Positions 1 to 9,888 are shown, numbered from the stretch's first letter. The stretch is DNA of 64,000 nucleotides from Streptomyces sp. NBC_00223 (GCF_036199905.1 NZ_CP108109.1:5393501-5457500), one strand, 5' to 3'. Notes: a model not told the origin generated them from the letters alone. Numbers and translations: made by a program.

Positions 1-391
1 AACTCGCGACGACCTGGGCGTAGGTCGCAGGAGTGCAGATCTCGTACGCCATGCCCCAGACCAGGGTCGCCGTCACCAGCGGTGTCACACCCGACAGCAG
101 GGGAGTCACGCACAGCACCACCGCGTAGACCAGTGAGCCCGCCTGTATCACCTGGGTGGGGCGCACCCGGCCCAGGAACACGCTCGCCGACAGATCGGCG
201 AGCAGCGCTCCCAGGCCGAACGCGCCCACGATCAGACCCACTTGCGCACCACCGTAGTGGCGCTGGCCCAGCAGATAGGCGGCCAGGAAGGGGAAGGCCA
301 TGGTGCCCGACCGGAACAGCAGGGTGGTGACGAACAGTGTCCGGAGGTCGCGGTTGAGCCCCGTGACCGTACGGAACGTGCCGAGGATCAT
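1..391 (-). CDS. MFS transporter, N-terminal part (cut by window edge)
   Basis: Translating the minus strand from the ATG at 391 gives about 130 residues that run off the window without a stop. The protein has successive hydrophobic segments typical of the first four helices of a 12-TM major facilitator: LFVTTLLFRSGTMAFPFLAA, then LIVGAFGLGALLADL, then LVYAVVLCVTPLLSG, then LVTATLVWGMAYEICTP. A short basic loop (GRVRP) follows helix 2, in the position of the MFS motif A loop. The frame is open further upstream but contains no other start codon back into the ATP-grasp gene, so ATG 391 is chosen; a GAGG lies about 12 nt before it. It is the last visible gene of the leftward operon, 67 nt after the ATP-grasp stop. 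It probably exports the product or an intermediate of the cluster; the substrate cannot be read from sequence. Confidence 0.8.
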   Translation of the reverse strand, partial: MILGTFRTVTGLNRDLRTLFVTTLLFRSGTMAFPFLAAYLLGQRHYGGAQVGLIVGAFGLGALLADLSASVFLGRVRPTQVIQAGSLVYAVVLCVTPLLSGVTPLVTATLVWGMAYEICTPATYAQVVAS

Positions 392-458
392 CCGCGCGCG
401 ACCTCGTACGGCGGTACGGCCGGGCGCCGGGTGGTACGCGGTCGGCGGCCCGGGCCCG

Positions 459-1832
459 TCATCGCGCCGAGGGGACGGTGCCCCGGTCCGCCGCTGCCTC
501 GGCCGCCGTCCCGGTTTCGGCGGGATCCTCCGTCGACGGGTCCACGGTGAAGATCTGCTCGGTGCGGGTGGCGGCCGCCCTGTCGGCCTCGGCCCGGAAG
601 GCCGTCCGGTCCTGCCGCTCCGGCTCCAGGGGCGTGAAGTACTCCAGCACTCCGTCCCGGGCGAGGTAGGAGGTCAGCGGCCGTGAACGGTCACCGACCT
701 TGGCCGTCGTGTACAGCGCGACCTCGGCCGGCGTCAGGCCCTCGGGCGCGCGGACCTCGGTGACGGTGCCGGCGGGCGCCTTGAGGAAGGCGGTGGCCCC
801 GATGCCGAGGGGGACGGACGGGAAGTCCGGCAGCCCGTCCAGCGTGCCGCGGTAGGAGGCGATGTGGATGTCGTAGGGGCTGTACCCGTAGACCCGGTCG
901 ATGAGGTCCATGATCCCGTCGCCGCCCGGCCGGGCCGCGACCTCGACCACGCTGAGCCGGTCCCCGTCGACCAGCACCTCGACATGGGCGAGACCGTGGT
1001 CGATCAGCAGGGCCGCGCAGGCGTCCAGCGCCACCTGGCGCAGGGCCGCGTTGTCGGAGTCGGCGCTGGGCACCATCTGCCCGCGCTCGGTGAAGTAGGG
1101 GGCGCCCGCCTTGGACTTGTCGGTCACGGCGAGCACGGCCCGCTGCCCCTCGTGGTTGGCCACCTCGACGGAGACCTCGTGGGTGGAGCTGACGTACTCC
1201 TCGGCCTGGTAGCGGTGGTCGGAGAAGTCGTAGAGCGGGGCGATCTCCAGCAGGCCCTCGCGGCAGTAGTCGTAGGCCGCGGGCAGTTCCTCCGGGCTGT
1301 TCACCATGACGGTGCCCACATTGCCCGCGAAGTCCCTGGGCTTGAGCACCAGGGGGAAGGTCAGTTCGGCGGCGGCCTTCTGGAGTTCGGGCAGCGTGCC
1401 GAACAGGCGGTGCCGGGCGCACGGGACACCGTGCTCCTCGAACGCCGCCTTCATCGTGTGCTTGTCCCTGACCCTGGCCAGGCACTCGTCGGACAGCGTG
1501 GGGAGGCCGTAGTGGCGGGCGACCGCGACGGAGACGTGCACGGTCATCTCGATGACGGGCACCACCGCGTCGGGCCGCAGCCCGGTCTCCTTCTCGAAGG
1601 CCTGGACGGCGGCGAGGGCTTCCTCCGCGTCGTAGTAGTCGGCCTTGAGCACATGGTCGAAGAACCGGTTGGCGCTCGCCGTCTCCGGGGACTCGCTCAT
1701 CCCGATCACGGCGCCCGGATAGGTGCGCAGCGCCGAGACGATCGCCCGCTCCCGGAGAAGGATGTCGGCACCGAGCAGCAGCAGGTAGCGGTTGTCGTGG
1801 GACCTGGTTCGCTCACGCTGGAACATCTGCAT
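459..1832 (-). CDS. ATP-grasp domain ligase
   Basis: The protein has 457 residues with the fold order of the BacD/carnosine-synthase/PurK-like ATP-grasp group. A Rossmann-like N-terminal preATP-grasp domain starts at LLLLGADILLRERAIVSAL. An ATP-binding lysine lies in FPLVLKPRDFAGNVGTV (around residue 165). A hinge strand EEYVSSTHEVSVEV follows, then the Mg/ATP-binding strand HVEVLVDGDRLSVVEVAARPGG (around 295) with the family's E-x-A-x-R-P-G-G ending. Such enzymes activate a carboxylate as acyl phosphate and join it to an amine or thiol. The start ATG has AAAAGGA a few bases upstream. It follows S-adenosylhomocysteinase by 141 nt and precedes the MFS gene in the same direction. A ligase is not needed for aromatic ring catabolism, so I infer a conjugating or amide-forming step; the substrates are unknown. 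Confidence 0.85.
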   Translation of the reverse strand: MQMFQRERTRSHDNRYLLLLGADILLRERAIVSALRTYPGAVIGMSESPETASANRFFDHVLKADYYDAEEALAAVQAFEKETGLRPDAVVPVIEMTVHVSVAVARHYGLPTLSDECLARVRDKHTMKAAFEEHGVPCARHRLFGTLPELQKAAAELTFPLVLKPRDFAGNVGTVMVNSPEELPAAYDYCREGLLEIAPLYDFSDHRYQAEEYVSSTHEVSVEVANHEGQRAVLAVTDKSKAGAPYFTERGQMVPSADSDNAALRQVALDACAALLIDHGLAHVEVLVDGDRLSVVEVAARPGGDGIMDLIDRVYGYSPYDIHIASYRGTLDGLPDFPSVPLGIGATAFLKAPAGTVTEVRAPEGLTPAEVALYTTAKVGDRSRPLTSYLARDGVLEYFTPLEPERQDRTAFRAEADRAAATRTEQIFTVDPSTEDPAETGTAAEAAADRGTVPSAR

Positions 1833-1921
1833 CCTTTTTGTCGGCTGACGCGGTGTTTCCCATGAATTCCCGGACCCGCCGAGCCGCCCGCCCGCGCGGA
1901 AGAGGCCATGGCGAGGTCGCC

Positions 1922-1950
1922 CTCCGGGCCCGGACGGGCCGGACCCGGAG
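1922..1950 (-). terminator. Hairpin between sahH and the ATP-grasp gene
   Basis: CTCCGGGCCCGG at 1922-1933 pairs with CCGGACCCGGAG at 1939-1950, 11 of 12 positions matching, around a 5-nt loop. No U-tract follows. In this operon it could lower transcription into the ATP-grasp and MFS genes or protect the sahH 3' end; the role is inferred. Confidence 0.45.
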
Positions 1951-1973
1951 AAGCGGCGAGGCGGCCGGTTGGC

Positions 1974-3443
<1,470 letters not shown>

Positions 3444-3514
3444 GTTGGATCTCCTAGAATTCGCTGGGAGGGAGGAGCCGGGTGTCGGTGGAGCGTTGCA
3501 CACCGGGCGGGCCC

Positions 3515-3535
3515 GTGGGCGTTCTCCCCGCCCAC
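3515..3535 (-). promoter_or_regulatory. Hairpin in the ahcY leader
   Basis: GTGGGCG (3515-3521) and CGCCCAC (3529-3535) form a perfect 7-bp stem with a 7-nt loop, about 70 nt upstream of the ahcY GTG. It could be part of a leader regulatory structure. The conserved core of the known SAH riboswitch, which occurs mainly in proteobacteria, is not recognisable here, so no ligand is proposed. Confidence 0.35.
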
Positions 3536-3707
3536 CCCTGCTGACGACATCCCCGTCAGGCGGTGCTTCTCCCGGCCAATCACGTTACACGTCAGGGGCG
3601 TTGCGAGCACACGACTCCACGGGATTCCGCCGCCTCCGTGCCGTGCCGTGTCGGGCCGACCGGACGGCCGGCCGCGGCGAATGACGGAAGCCCCGGCAAG
3701 CCCCCGC

Positions 3708-4385
3708 TCAGAGGTGCCCGAATTCGGCGAGCAGCTCGGCGAGACCGGCTCCGTTATTGATTTTGTCGCGAATCACGCCCTCTTTGGCGAGAAGCCGCCT
3801 TGTCTCCGCCACCACTTCCCCGGCCAGCGGGGGCGGTATGACACCGACCCCGTTCTCCTCCGCCACCACAATGTCGCCGGGGCGGATTATCTCGTCCCCT
3901 ATCCGGACGGGGACATTCACCTGTACCGGACGGTCCGCGTCCGGCGCCGTCGGCGGGCAGCGGCGCGGCGCGGTGGCCCGGTACCAGATCGGGAAGTCCA
4001 GATCCCGCAGTTCGTCGACGTCGCGGACGGCGCCGTCGACCACCACGCCGGCGATCCCCGCCATCCGCGCCAGCGTCGCCATCACGCCGCCCCACATGGC
4101 CATCCGGGTGTTGCCGTAGCAGGCGAGCACGATGACGTCGCCCGGTCGCGCGGTCGGCAGCACCGGCAGGATGTCGACCAGGCCGTCCTCGGGCAGGTCG
4201 ATGGTCAGCGCCGGGCCGATGACCCGGTGCTCCCGCTTGACGGAGAGGAAGCCGCCGATCGCGCCCACCTCCGGATGCGCGTCGGAGACCAGGCAGCTCG
4301 GGCTGTACTCCGGCAGCAGCACCTCGCGCAGCGCGTCGAGGCTCTCCGCGGGCGGCCGGACGAGGGTGTTGTAGACGGTCCGCAC
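3708..4385 (-). CDS. RraA / HMG-aldolase family protein (pyruvate aldolase or oxaloacetate decarboxylase-like)
   Basis: The protein has 225 residues of the RraA-like (demethylmenaquinone methyltransferase) superfamily. The fold markers are present: PGDVIVLACYGN, GGVMATLARMAGIAGVVVDG followed by AVRDVDEL (the D-x(2,3)-R-D metal and substrate motif), and IIRPGDIVVAEENGVGVIPP. Characterised metal-dependent members cleave 4-hydroxy-4-methyl-2-oxoglutarate or 4-carboxy-4-hydroxy-2-oxoadipate to pyruvate plus a ketoacid. Here it could be the terminal aldolase of the meta-cleavage route, replacing the DmpG-type aldolase that is absent. The start is GTG 4385 with GAAAGGGAC in front; the longer open frame only runs into the aminotransferase gene. 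Stop to next start (ahcY) is 264 nt. Aldolase versus decarboxylase activity cannot be decided from sequence. Confidence 0.85.
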   Translation of the reverse strand: MRTVYNTLVRPPAESLDALREVLLPEYSPSCLVSDAHPEVGAIGGFLSVKREHRVIGPALTIDLPEDGLVDILPVLPTARPGDVIVLACYGNTRMAMWGGVMATLARMAGIAGVVVDGAVRDVDELRDLDFPIWYRATAPRRCPPTAPDADRPVQVNVPVRIGDEIIRPGDIVVAEENGVGVIPPPLAGEVVAETRRLLAKEGVIRDKINNGAGLAELLAEFGHL

Positions 4386-4450
4386 GGTGTGTCCCTTTCG
4401 GTTCCTGGTGTCCGCTTCCCTCGCGCCGTCGGTCGTGTCCGCCGCCGCGC

Positions 4451-5677
4451 TCACCGCGCGCCCCCCGGACCGGCCGCGTCCGCCAGCGCCCGCGCGAGCC
4501 TGCGCACGCCCTCGAAGATGTCGTCGTCGGGTACCCGGCTGAACGCCAGCCGCAGTGCGTTGCCGCCGCGGAAGTCCGGGTAGAACGCGCGGCCGGGTAC
4601 GTAGGTGACCCCGTGGTCCAGCGCCTGCTTCTGCAGCGCCATGGTGTCCACGCCCTCGGGCGCGGTGATCCAGCTGAAGAAGCCGCCGTCCGGACGGGTG
4701 AACCCGGTGCCCGCCGGAAGGTGGGTGGCCAGGGCCTCCATCATCAGATCGCGCCGGCCGCGGTAGAAGGCCCTTGAGGCGGCGATGCCCTGGTCGAACC
4801 GTCCGGAGCGCCCGTAGTCCTCCAGCAGGAGCTGCGCCAGCGCGCTCGTGCACTGGTCGGTGTTCTGCTTCGCGCGCACCAGCTGGGCCACGAGCCGGCT
4901 CGGCGCCGCGATCCAGCCCATCCGGGTGCCCGGGGTGAACGTCTTGGAGAACGTGCCCAGTTGGGCCACCACGTCGGGGGCCAGCGACCACAGGCTCGGC
5001 CGGCGCTGTCCGTCGAAGCCCATCTCCCGGTAGGCCACGTCCTCGACGATCAGCATCCCGTACCGCCGCGCCAGCGCGACCAGCGCGTGCCGGCGCTCGA
5101 CGGACAGCCGCAGGCCCGTCGGGTTCTGGTAGTCCGGGATGATGTAGAGCAGCTTGGGAGCAGGGCCCGGCGAACCGCTCAGCAGCCGCTCCAGCGCGGA
5201 CACGTCCAGGCCGTCGGCGTCGACGGGTACGGCCTCGGTCCGTACCAGTGCCCGCTGGAAGCCCACGAGCGCGCCGAAGAACGTCGGCCCCTCCACCACG
5301 ACCCGGTCGCCCGGGTCGAGGAGGCACTTGATGATCAGTCCCAGGCCCTCCATGCCGCCGCTGGTGACGATCAGTTCGTCGTCCCCCGGCCGGTGGCCCT
5401 CGTGGGTGCCCAGCCAGCCGGCCAACCAGTCCCGGAGCCCGGGCAGGCCGGCCGTGGGCCCGTACTGGAGCGCGGCCGGGGAGACCACGACGCGCGAGAA
5501 GCTCTCCTCAAGGGCCCGCAGCGGGAAGGTGTCGGGGTGCGGGAAGCCGCCGGACAGCGCGATGGCCCCGCTGCCGCCCGACTGGTTGAGTATCGCCGTG
5601 ATCTCGTCTCCGGTGTCCCCGGCCACGTGCCGGGCGAACACCTCGTCCCAGGGCCGGTTGCCGAGGTCAGCGGTCAT
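4451..5677 (-). CDS. PLP-dependent class I aminotransferase (LysN / MocR-catalytic-domain type)
   Basis: The protein has 408 residues of fold type I aminotransferase without a DNA-binding N-terminus. Seen: YGPTAGLPGLRDWLAGWL, TSGGMEGLGLIIKCLLDPGD, the substrate/PLP asparagine region PDYQNPTGL, PLP aspartate in MLIVEDVAYREMGF, Schiff-base lysine in LGTFSKTFTPGTRMGW, and the C-terminal arginine in GGNALRLAFSRV. Relatives act on 2-aminoadipate, kynurenine or aromatic amino acids. The ATG overlaps the end of the flavin reductase gene by 11 nt, so the two are translationally coupled. In this cluster it may make or consume an aromatic or branched 2-oxo acid feeding the hydroxylase, or aminate a ring-cleavage product; either is inference. 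Confidence 0.9.
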   Translation of the reverse strand: MTADLGNRPWDEVFARHVAGDTGDEITAILNQSGGSGAIALSGGFPHPDTFPLRALEESFSRVVVSPAALQYGPTAGLPGLRDWLAGWLGTHEGHRPGDDELIVTSGGMEGLGLIIKCLLDPGDRVVVEGPTFFGALVGFQRALVRTEAVPVDADGLDVSALERLLSGSPGPAPKLLYIIPDYQNPTGLRLSVERRHALVALARRYGMLIVEDVAYREMGFDGQRRPSLWSLAPDVVAQLGTFSKTFTPGTRMGWIAAPSRLVAQLVRAKQNTDQCTSALAQLLLEDYGRSGRFDQGIAASRAFYRGRRDLMMEALATHLPAGTGFTRPDGGFFSWITAPEGVDTMALQKQALDHGVTYVPGRAFYPDFRGGNALRLAFSRVPDDDIFEGVRRLARALADAAGPGGAR

Positions 5678-6218
5678 CAGGGGTCGCTCCGTCCGTGGTG
5701 TCGTCGAGTATGTGGAGCCGTCTGCGGAAGTGGACGAGCGGCGGCCCCGATCCGTACCAGAGGCCGTCCACCTCGCCCACGTACAGGACGTGGTCGCCCG
5801 CGGTGTGCGACTGGCGCACGGTGCAGGCCAGATGGGCCAGGGCGCCCGCCAGCAGCGGAAGCGCGTTGCGCCATACGAAACGGACCAGGTCGGGCCGCTG
5901 GGCGCCGCCCGCGAAGTGCTCGGACAGCGGCAGTTGGTCCCCGCTGAGCACGGAGACGCCGTAGCGGCCGGTCTCGACGATCCGGCGGTGCGTGACGGTC
6001 CCCGCGGAGACCGAGACGAGCACCAGCGGCGGGCTGAGCGACACCGAGGTGAAGGCGTTGGCCGTCATGCCGTGCACATCGGCCTCCTCCGGCGTGCCCG
6101 TCGCGGTGGTGACCACCGTGACTCCGCTCGCGAACCGGCCGAGCGCCTGGCGCAGTTGTCCGGGGCCGACCTCGTCGGGGACATGGGTGGTGGTACTGCT
6201 GCCTACCGTCACTGGCAT
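5667..6218 (-). CDS. Flavin reductase (HpaC-type partner of the two-component monooxygenase)
   Basis: The protein has 183 residues of the flavin reductase-like, FMN-binding split-barrel family. Seen: ALGRFASGVTVVTT and HGMTANAFTSVSLSPPLVLV, the classic N-terminal signature, then the C-terminal histidine strand AGDHVLYVGEVDGLWYG. It supplies reduced flavin, using NAD(P)H, to the HpaB-type oxygenase encoded 36 nt upstream in the same direction. Its length is normal for the family (150-190). The start ATG follows AGGGATG spacing within a GGGATGCC context; no better start is seen. It overlaps the aminotransferase start by 11 nt. Confidence 0.92.
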   Translation of the reverse strand: MPVTVGSSTTTHVPDEVGPGQLRQALGRFASGVTVVTTATGTPEEADVHGMTANAFTSVSLSPPLVLVSVSAGTVTHRRIVETGRYGVSVLSGDQLPLSEHFAGGAQRPDLVRFVWRNALPLLAGALAHLACTVRQSHTAGDHVLYVGEVDGLWYGSGPPLVHFRRRLHILDDTTDGATPDDR

Positions 6219-6254
6219 CCCTTCGTGGGGGCGCGGGGAGCGGCGCGCCGGTGG

Positions 6255-7820
6255 TCAACGGCCCTTGACGAAGGACAGGTCGTCCGGGTTGAACAGGTCG
6301 GGCTGCGTCCAGCCGTCGAGGTCGTACTCGGACAGGCACTGGTCCACGAAGCCCTTGAGGGCGTCCGCCTCGCCGGAGGCCTGGTGCGCCCACAGCGTCT
6401 GGAAGCGGACGGCCTCGTGGTCGCCGCCGTAGTTGCGCTCGTACAGCTCGTGCCGGCCGCCGAACTCGGTGCCGACCGCGTCCCAGAGCAGCTTGAGCAG
6501 CTTGACCCGGTCGATCGCCTGAATGCCGTTCGAGCCGCGCAGATACGTGTCGAGGTACGGGCGGATGTCCGGGTTCCGCCAGTCGCTGGCGTGCGAGTTG
6601 AGGTAGATCAGCCCGCTGCCCAGCGTCTGCTGGAGGATCTCCTTGATCCGCGGGTAGCCCACGCCCATGAAGGTGCGGTACGCCATGCCGTAGCGGATGT
6701 TCGGCTGCACGGCGTCGCCCACCCACGGCAGCGGCGACTTGGCCATCGCGTCGGACAGGCCCCAGAACAGGTCCCGCCAGTTGAGGATCTCGCCGATCTG
6801 CGCCTGCACACCGCGGAAGCCGGCCGTGCCGGTCATCTCCACGGCCTTCATCGCGCACCCGGCGATGAAGTCGAGCTTCACCGCGAGGCGGGCGCACCCG
6901 TGGAAGGTGAAGCGGTCCACGAAGCCCGAGCCGTTGGCGAAGGCGTTGGCCGCCTCCGCGCTGTACATGAAGACGCTCTCCCAGGGGATGAGCACCTTGT
7001 CCAGCACCATGATGGCGTCGTTCTCGTCCAGCCTGCTCGACAGCGGGTAGTCGAACGGGCTGCCCAGCACCGCGGCGGCCAGCTCGTAGGACGTGCGGCA
7101 GAAGAGCTTCAGCCCGGGGGCGTCCATCGGCACGGTGAACACCAGGCCGAAGCGCTTGTCCTTGAGCGGGAGCCCGTAGTGGGCCACGAAGTTGGCGTTG
7201 GTCAGCGCGGAGCCGGTGGCGACGACCTTCGCGCCGGAGACGATGAGACCGGCGTCGGTCTCCTTCTCGACGTGCACGCACACGTCCGCGCTCTCGTCGG
7301 CCGGCCGGTCCCGGTCGATCGGCGGGTGCACCAGGGCGTGGCTGTAGTACGGCATGCGTTCCTGCGCGTGCTTGTACCAGCGCAGCGCGTTCCCCTTGAA
7401 CTCGCCGTAGAAGTCGGCGTTCGCGCCCAGGGTGCCGAGGAACGCGGCCTTGTAGTCGGGGGTCCGGCCCAGCCAGCCGTAGACCAGCCGCTGCCAGGCC
7501 ACGATCGCGTCGCGCGAGGCGACCAGGTCGTCGGCGGACCTGGCGGTCTTGAAGAAGGGGTGGGTGAAGCCGCCGTTGCCGGTCTCGGTCGGCACGCGCA
7601 GAACGCCCTCCGCCTCCGGCGCGTGCATGGCGTCGTAGAGCCGGGCGACGGACCGCGCGCTGTTGCGGAAGGCGGGGTGGGTGGTGACGTCCTCGACGCG
7701 CTCCCCGTAGATGTAGACCTCGCGGCCGTCGCGCAGCGAGGCCAGATACTCGTCGCCGGTCATCGGCCGTACGTCGTTGTGGGTGCCGGAGTGCTGGGGT
7801 GTCCGCGTTGTCGTTGTCAT
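6255..7820 (-). CDS. 4-hydroxyphenylacetate 3-monooxygenase family oxygenase (HpaB-like)
   Basis: The 521-residue protein covers the full HpaB / phenol hydroxylase fold: N-terminal domain starting MTGDEYLASLRDGREVYIYG, a central flavin-binding beta domain with DAGLIVSGAKVVATGSALTN and VFTVPMDAPGLKLFCR, and a helical C-terminal domain with FHGCARLAVKLDFIAGCA and GTEFGGRHELYERNYGGDHE. These FADH2-dependent enzymes put a hydroxyl group ortho to a phenolic OH, giving a catechol. The ATG is preceded by AGGGAGAG. It is the second gene of the leftward operon, 61 nt after the FAD/NAD(P)-binding gene. With the extradiol dioxygenase of the divergent operon it defines a phenol to catechol to ring-cleavage route. 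The natural phenol (4-hydroxyphenylacetate, tyrosine, an aminophenol or other) cannot be told from sequence. Confidence 0.93.
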   Translation of the reverse strand: MTTTTRTPQHSGTHNDVRPMTGDEYLASLRDGREVYIYGERVEDVTTHPAFRNSARSVARLYDAMHAPEAEGVLRVPTETGNGGFTHPFFKTARSADDLVASRDAIVAWQRLVYGWLGRTPDYKAAFLGTLGANADFYGEFKGNALRWYKHAQERMPYYSHALVHPPIDRDRPADESADVCVHVEKETDAGLIVSGAKVVATGSALTNANFVAHYGLPLKDKRFGLVFTVPMDAPGLKLFCRTSYELAAAVLGSPFDYPLSSRLDENDAIMVLDKVLIPWESVFMYSAEAANAFANGSGFVDRFTFHGCARLAVKLDFIAGCAMKAVEMTGTAGFRGVQAQIGEILNWRDLFWGLSDAMAKSPLPWVGDAVQPNIRYGMAYRTFMGVGYPRIKEILQQTLGSGLIYLNSHASDWRNPDIRPYLDTYLRGSNGIQAIDRVKLLKLLWDAVGTEFGGRHELYERNYGGDHEAVRFQTLWAHQASGEADALKGFVDQCLSEYDLDGWTQPDLFNPDDLSFVKGR

Positions 7821-7881
7821 GACTCTCCCTGGGTCTGGGCGGTCGGGAACACCCGGGCCGCGACGGGCGCGGCCGCAGGGG

Positions 7882-9438
7882 TCAGGCGCTTTGCAGGGCG
7901 TCGTCGGTCAGGGAGGTGACGGCGCCGGGCCCGCCGGTGACGGCACCGGCGATGTCATGGGCGCGGTCCACGATCGAGGGCAGGCCGAAGGTGAAGAAGA
8001 GGCTGCCGGCCGCCAGGTCGCCCAGCGCGTACAGCCTCGGCTCGGGCTTGCCCTTGACCACGAGCCGGCTGGTGGCCCGCTCGACCCGCAGCCCGCCGCG
8101 CGGATGGCGCTCGGCGAGTCCGGCCCCGGTCAGGGACGCGATCAGGGGGCGGGCCTTGCGCGGGATGCCCTGCGCGGAGGTGTTCACCGCGTTGACGAGG
8201 GTGTCCGCCTGGTAGGAGGGGCCGCCCCCAGCGGTGTGGACGACGAACCGGCCGTCGGCGGTCGGCGCGATGTGCCGGACACCGGAGACGATCTCCAGCT
8301 GTCCCGAGTCGACCAGTTCCAGCAGCGTGGCGGCCGAGGCCGGCGGCATCGGGCAGCACAGGCTCATCACCGTGCGGTAGTGGGTGGTCAGCAGACGGCT
8401 CTTCTCGCTCTCGGGCAGCAGGGGCCACACATCGGGACCGGTGGCCGGGACCGCCTGCTGGAGGATGCGCAGCGCCCGGCTGGGCGAGCCCACGGCGGCC
8501 AGGTGCCGGCGCAGGGACGTCACCGGATCGCCGTCCTGGAACGCGGCGATCTCCTCGGCCACCGAGCCCAGGTCCTCGCCCGCCGCCTCGAACTCCGCCC
8601 GCATGACGTCGACCAGGTCGTCGAGCGTCATCACGCGGCCCTCCGCGGCGGCCGCGCGGAACCGCTCCGGGGTGAAGTGCTGGAGCGTGTACGGACTCGC
8701 CTTCTGCCGCACGAGCGGGAGCACTCCGCTGCGCGACAGCATCCTGATGCCCCCGCGGTGGCCCCGCGCGGCGAGCGACACGACGACGTCGACCCCGGTC
8801 AGACCGCTGCCGATCACCCCGACCTCGTCGGAGGGGTCGATGGAGTCGAGCGAACGGGCCAGGGGATAGGGGTCGCTGATGAATCCGGGGGACCCGGACA
8901 GGGAGTAGAAGTCCTCGGGCGCGCCGCGGCCGACGCACAGCACCGCGCGGTCGACCGTGAACTGCCGTCCCCCGTCGGTGCCGAGGACGATCCGGCGGCC
9001 GGCCGGTGTCGCGCTCTTCACCCCCTCGCGGACCACGCGGACCCGCCAGCCGCGCTCCTGGAGGCGGACCAGCGCCTCCAGGGCCGACTGCTCCAGATAG
9101 CGCCCGAAGACGGCCCTCGGGACGAAGCGCATGCCGCTGAACGGGTCCTCGAAGTCCGCTTCCGAGCCGAAGGCCAGATCACGTTCGATCAGCCAGCGCC
9201 GGAAGTGCCCCTTGTCACCGAACCGTACGGACATGCCGTCCGGGGGGATGTTGACCCGGACGGTGGGTAAGTCGGACTGATACGGCCGGCCGCGCCACAG
9301 ATGCGCGGCCGCTTCGAAGACGGTGACGCCTCCCGGCGCCGCGTCGGTCTCGGCCAGGGCGTCGAGCAGGCAGACGGCGGACGCTCCGCCCCCGACAACG
9401 CCTATCTCCATGGTGTGATGCGATTCATTGGAGCCCAT
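7882..9438 (-). CDS. FAD/NAD(P)-binding oxidoreductase (NAD_binding_9 family)
   Basis: The 518-residue protein starts with the dinucleotide-binding motif GVVGGGASAVCLLDAL (around residue 13). It has a second nucleotide-binding motif EVGVIGSGLTGVDVVVSLAARG (around 203) and a late FAD motif RLYALGDLAAGSLFFTFGLPS. The phrase RGRPYQSDLPTVRVNIPPDGMSVRF after the first motif is typical of the uncharacterised NAD_binding_9 group. This group sits in the same superfamily as N-hydroxylating monooxygenases, so it could be an oxygenase or a dehydrogenase. It is the first gene of the leftward operon. ATG 9438 is preferred; an internal ATG at 9411 lacks a visible ribosome binding site. Nothing in the standard meta-cleavage route needs this enzyme, making it a probable tailoring step. 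Confidence 0.8.
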   Translation of the reverse strand: MGSNESHHTMEIGVVGGGASAVCLLDALAETDAAPGGVTVFEAAAHLWRGRPYQSDLPTVRVNIPPDGMSVRFGDKGHFRRWLIERDLAFGSEADFEDPFSGMRFVPRAVFGRYLEQSALEALVRLQERGWRVRVVREGVKSATPAGRRIVLGTDGGRQFTVDRAVLCVGRGAPEDFYSLSGSPGFISDPYPLARSLDSIDPSDEVGVIGSGLTGVDVVVSLAARGHRGGIRMLSRSGVLPLVRQKASPYTLQHFTPERFRAAAAEGRVMTLDDLVDVMRAEFEAAGEDLGSVAEEIAAFQDGDPVTSLRRHLAAVGSPSRALRILQQAVPATGPDVWPLLPESEKSRLLTTHYRTVMSLCCPMPPASAATLLELVDSGQLEIVSGVRHIAPTADGRFVVHTAGGGPSYQADTLVNAVNTSAQGIPRKARPLIASLTGAGLAERHPRGGLRVERATSRLVVKGKPEPRLYALGDLAAGSLFFTFGLPSIVDRAHDIAGAVTGGPGAVTSLTDDALQSA

Positions 9439-9790
9439 GACTTGGCACGCCCCCTAGTTTTCGCGCCTCAGTCCGGCCGCAAGAGCAAAGAGAGAGATCA
9501 AACGCCCGGAATGGGTGGAGAGGAATGTCCGCGCCCTGTTCCGCATGCTTTCGAGGAGCCGGCTGCAACATGCCGGGCTGCGGATTCGCAATGGTTCGGC
9601 ATCGGCGTATCTGCGCTCACAGGGCAGCGCTGATACGCCCCGTATCGAGCTGCCGATGTGAGACTACCCCGGATTTCCGACGACAGTCAACGAACATATG
9701 TCGGCGCCGGGTTTACGCAGGTCGTGGGCCGATGATCCGTATCGCACGGGATTGCACGGGCACGAACGAACTTTATGTCCGTTTGCTGAG

Positions 9791-9814
9791 CCTTCGTGTG
9801 CATGTATGCGAAGG
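9791..9814. promoter_or_regulatory. Inverted repeat, possible operator 1
   Basis: CCTTCG (9791-9796) and CGAAGG (9809-9814) are perfect 6-bp arms separated by 12 nt. The size and symmetry suit a dimeric helix-turn-helix regulator. It ends only 3 nt before the second dyad, so the two may be bound cooperatively. Confidence 0.4.
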
Positions 9815-9817
9815 ATA

Positions 9818-9839
9818 GGTTTCAGGTTTATGAAACCTG
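9818..9839. promoter_or_regulatory. Two overlapping inverted repeats, possible operator 2
   Basis: GGTTTCA (9818-9824) pairs with TGAAACC (9831-9837), and in a shifted register CAGGTTT (9823-9829) pairs with AAACCTG (9833-9839). Both are perfect 7-bp arms sharing the AAACC core. The element lies about 50 nt upstream of the right-facing promoter candidate, as expected for an activator or divergent repressor site. Confidence 0.5.
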
Positions 9840-9888
9840 CTGAGCTAGGGTTTTTACGGATGTGCGGTGTCGTTGATCTTAGGGGCCG

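Noticed and set aside
3444..3600. SAH riboswitch in the ahcY leader
   Set aside because: A hairpin is present, but the conserved core of that riboswitch class is not recognisable and the class is mainly proteobacterial.
5154..7919. A 921-codon open frame on the plus strand across the aminotransferase, reductase and HpaB genes
   Set aside because: It is antisense to three clearly recognisable proteins, is rich in V, R, H and Q as expected for the mirror of high-GC coding sequence, and matches no family.
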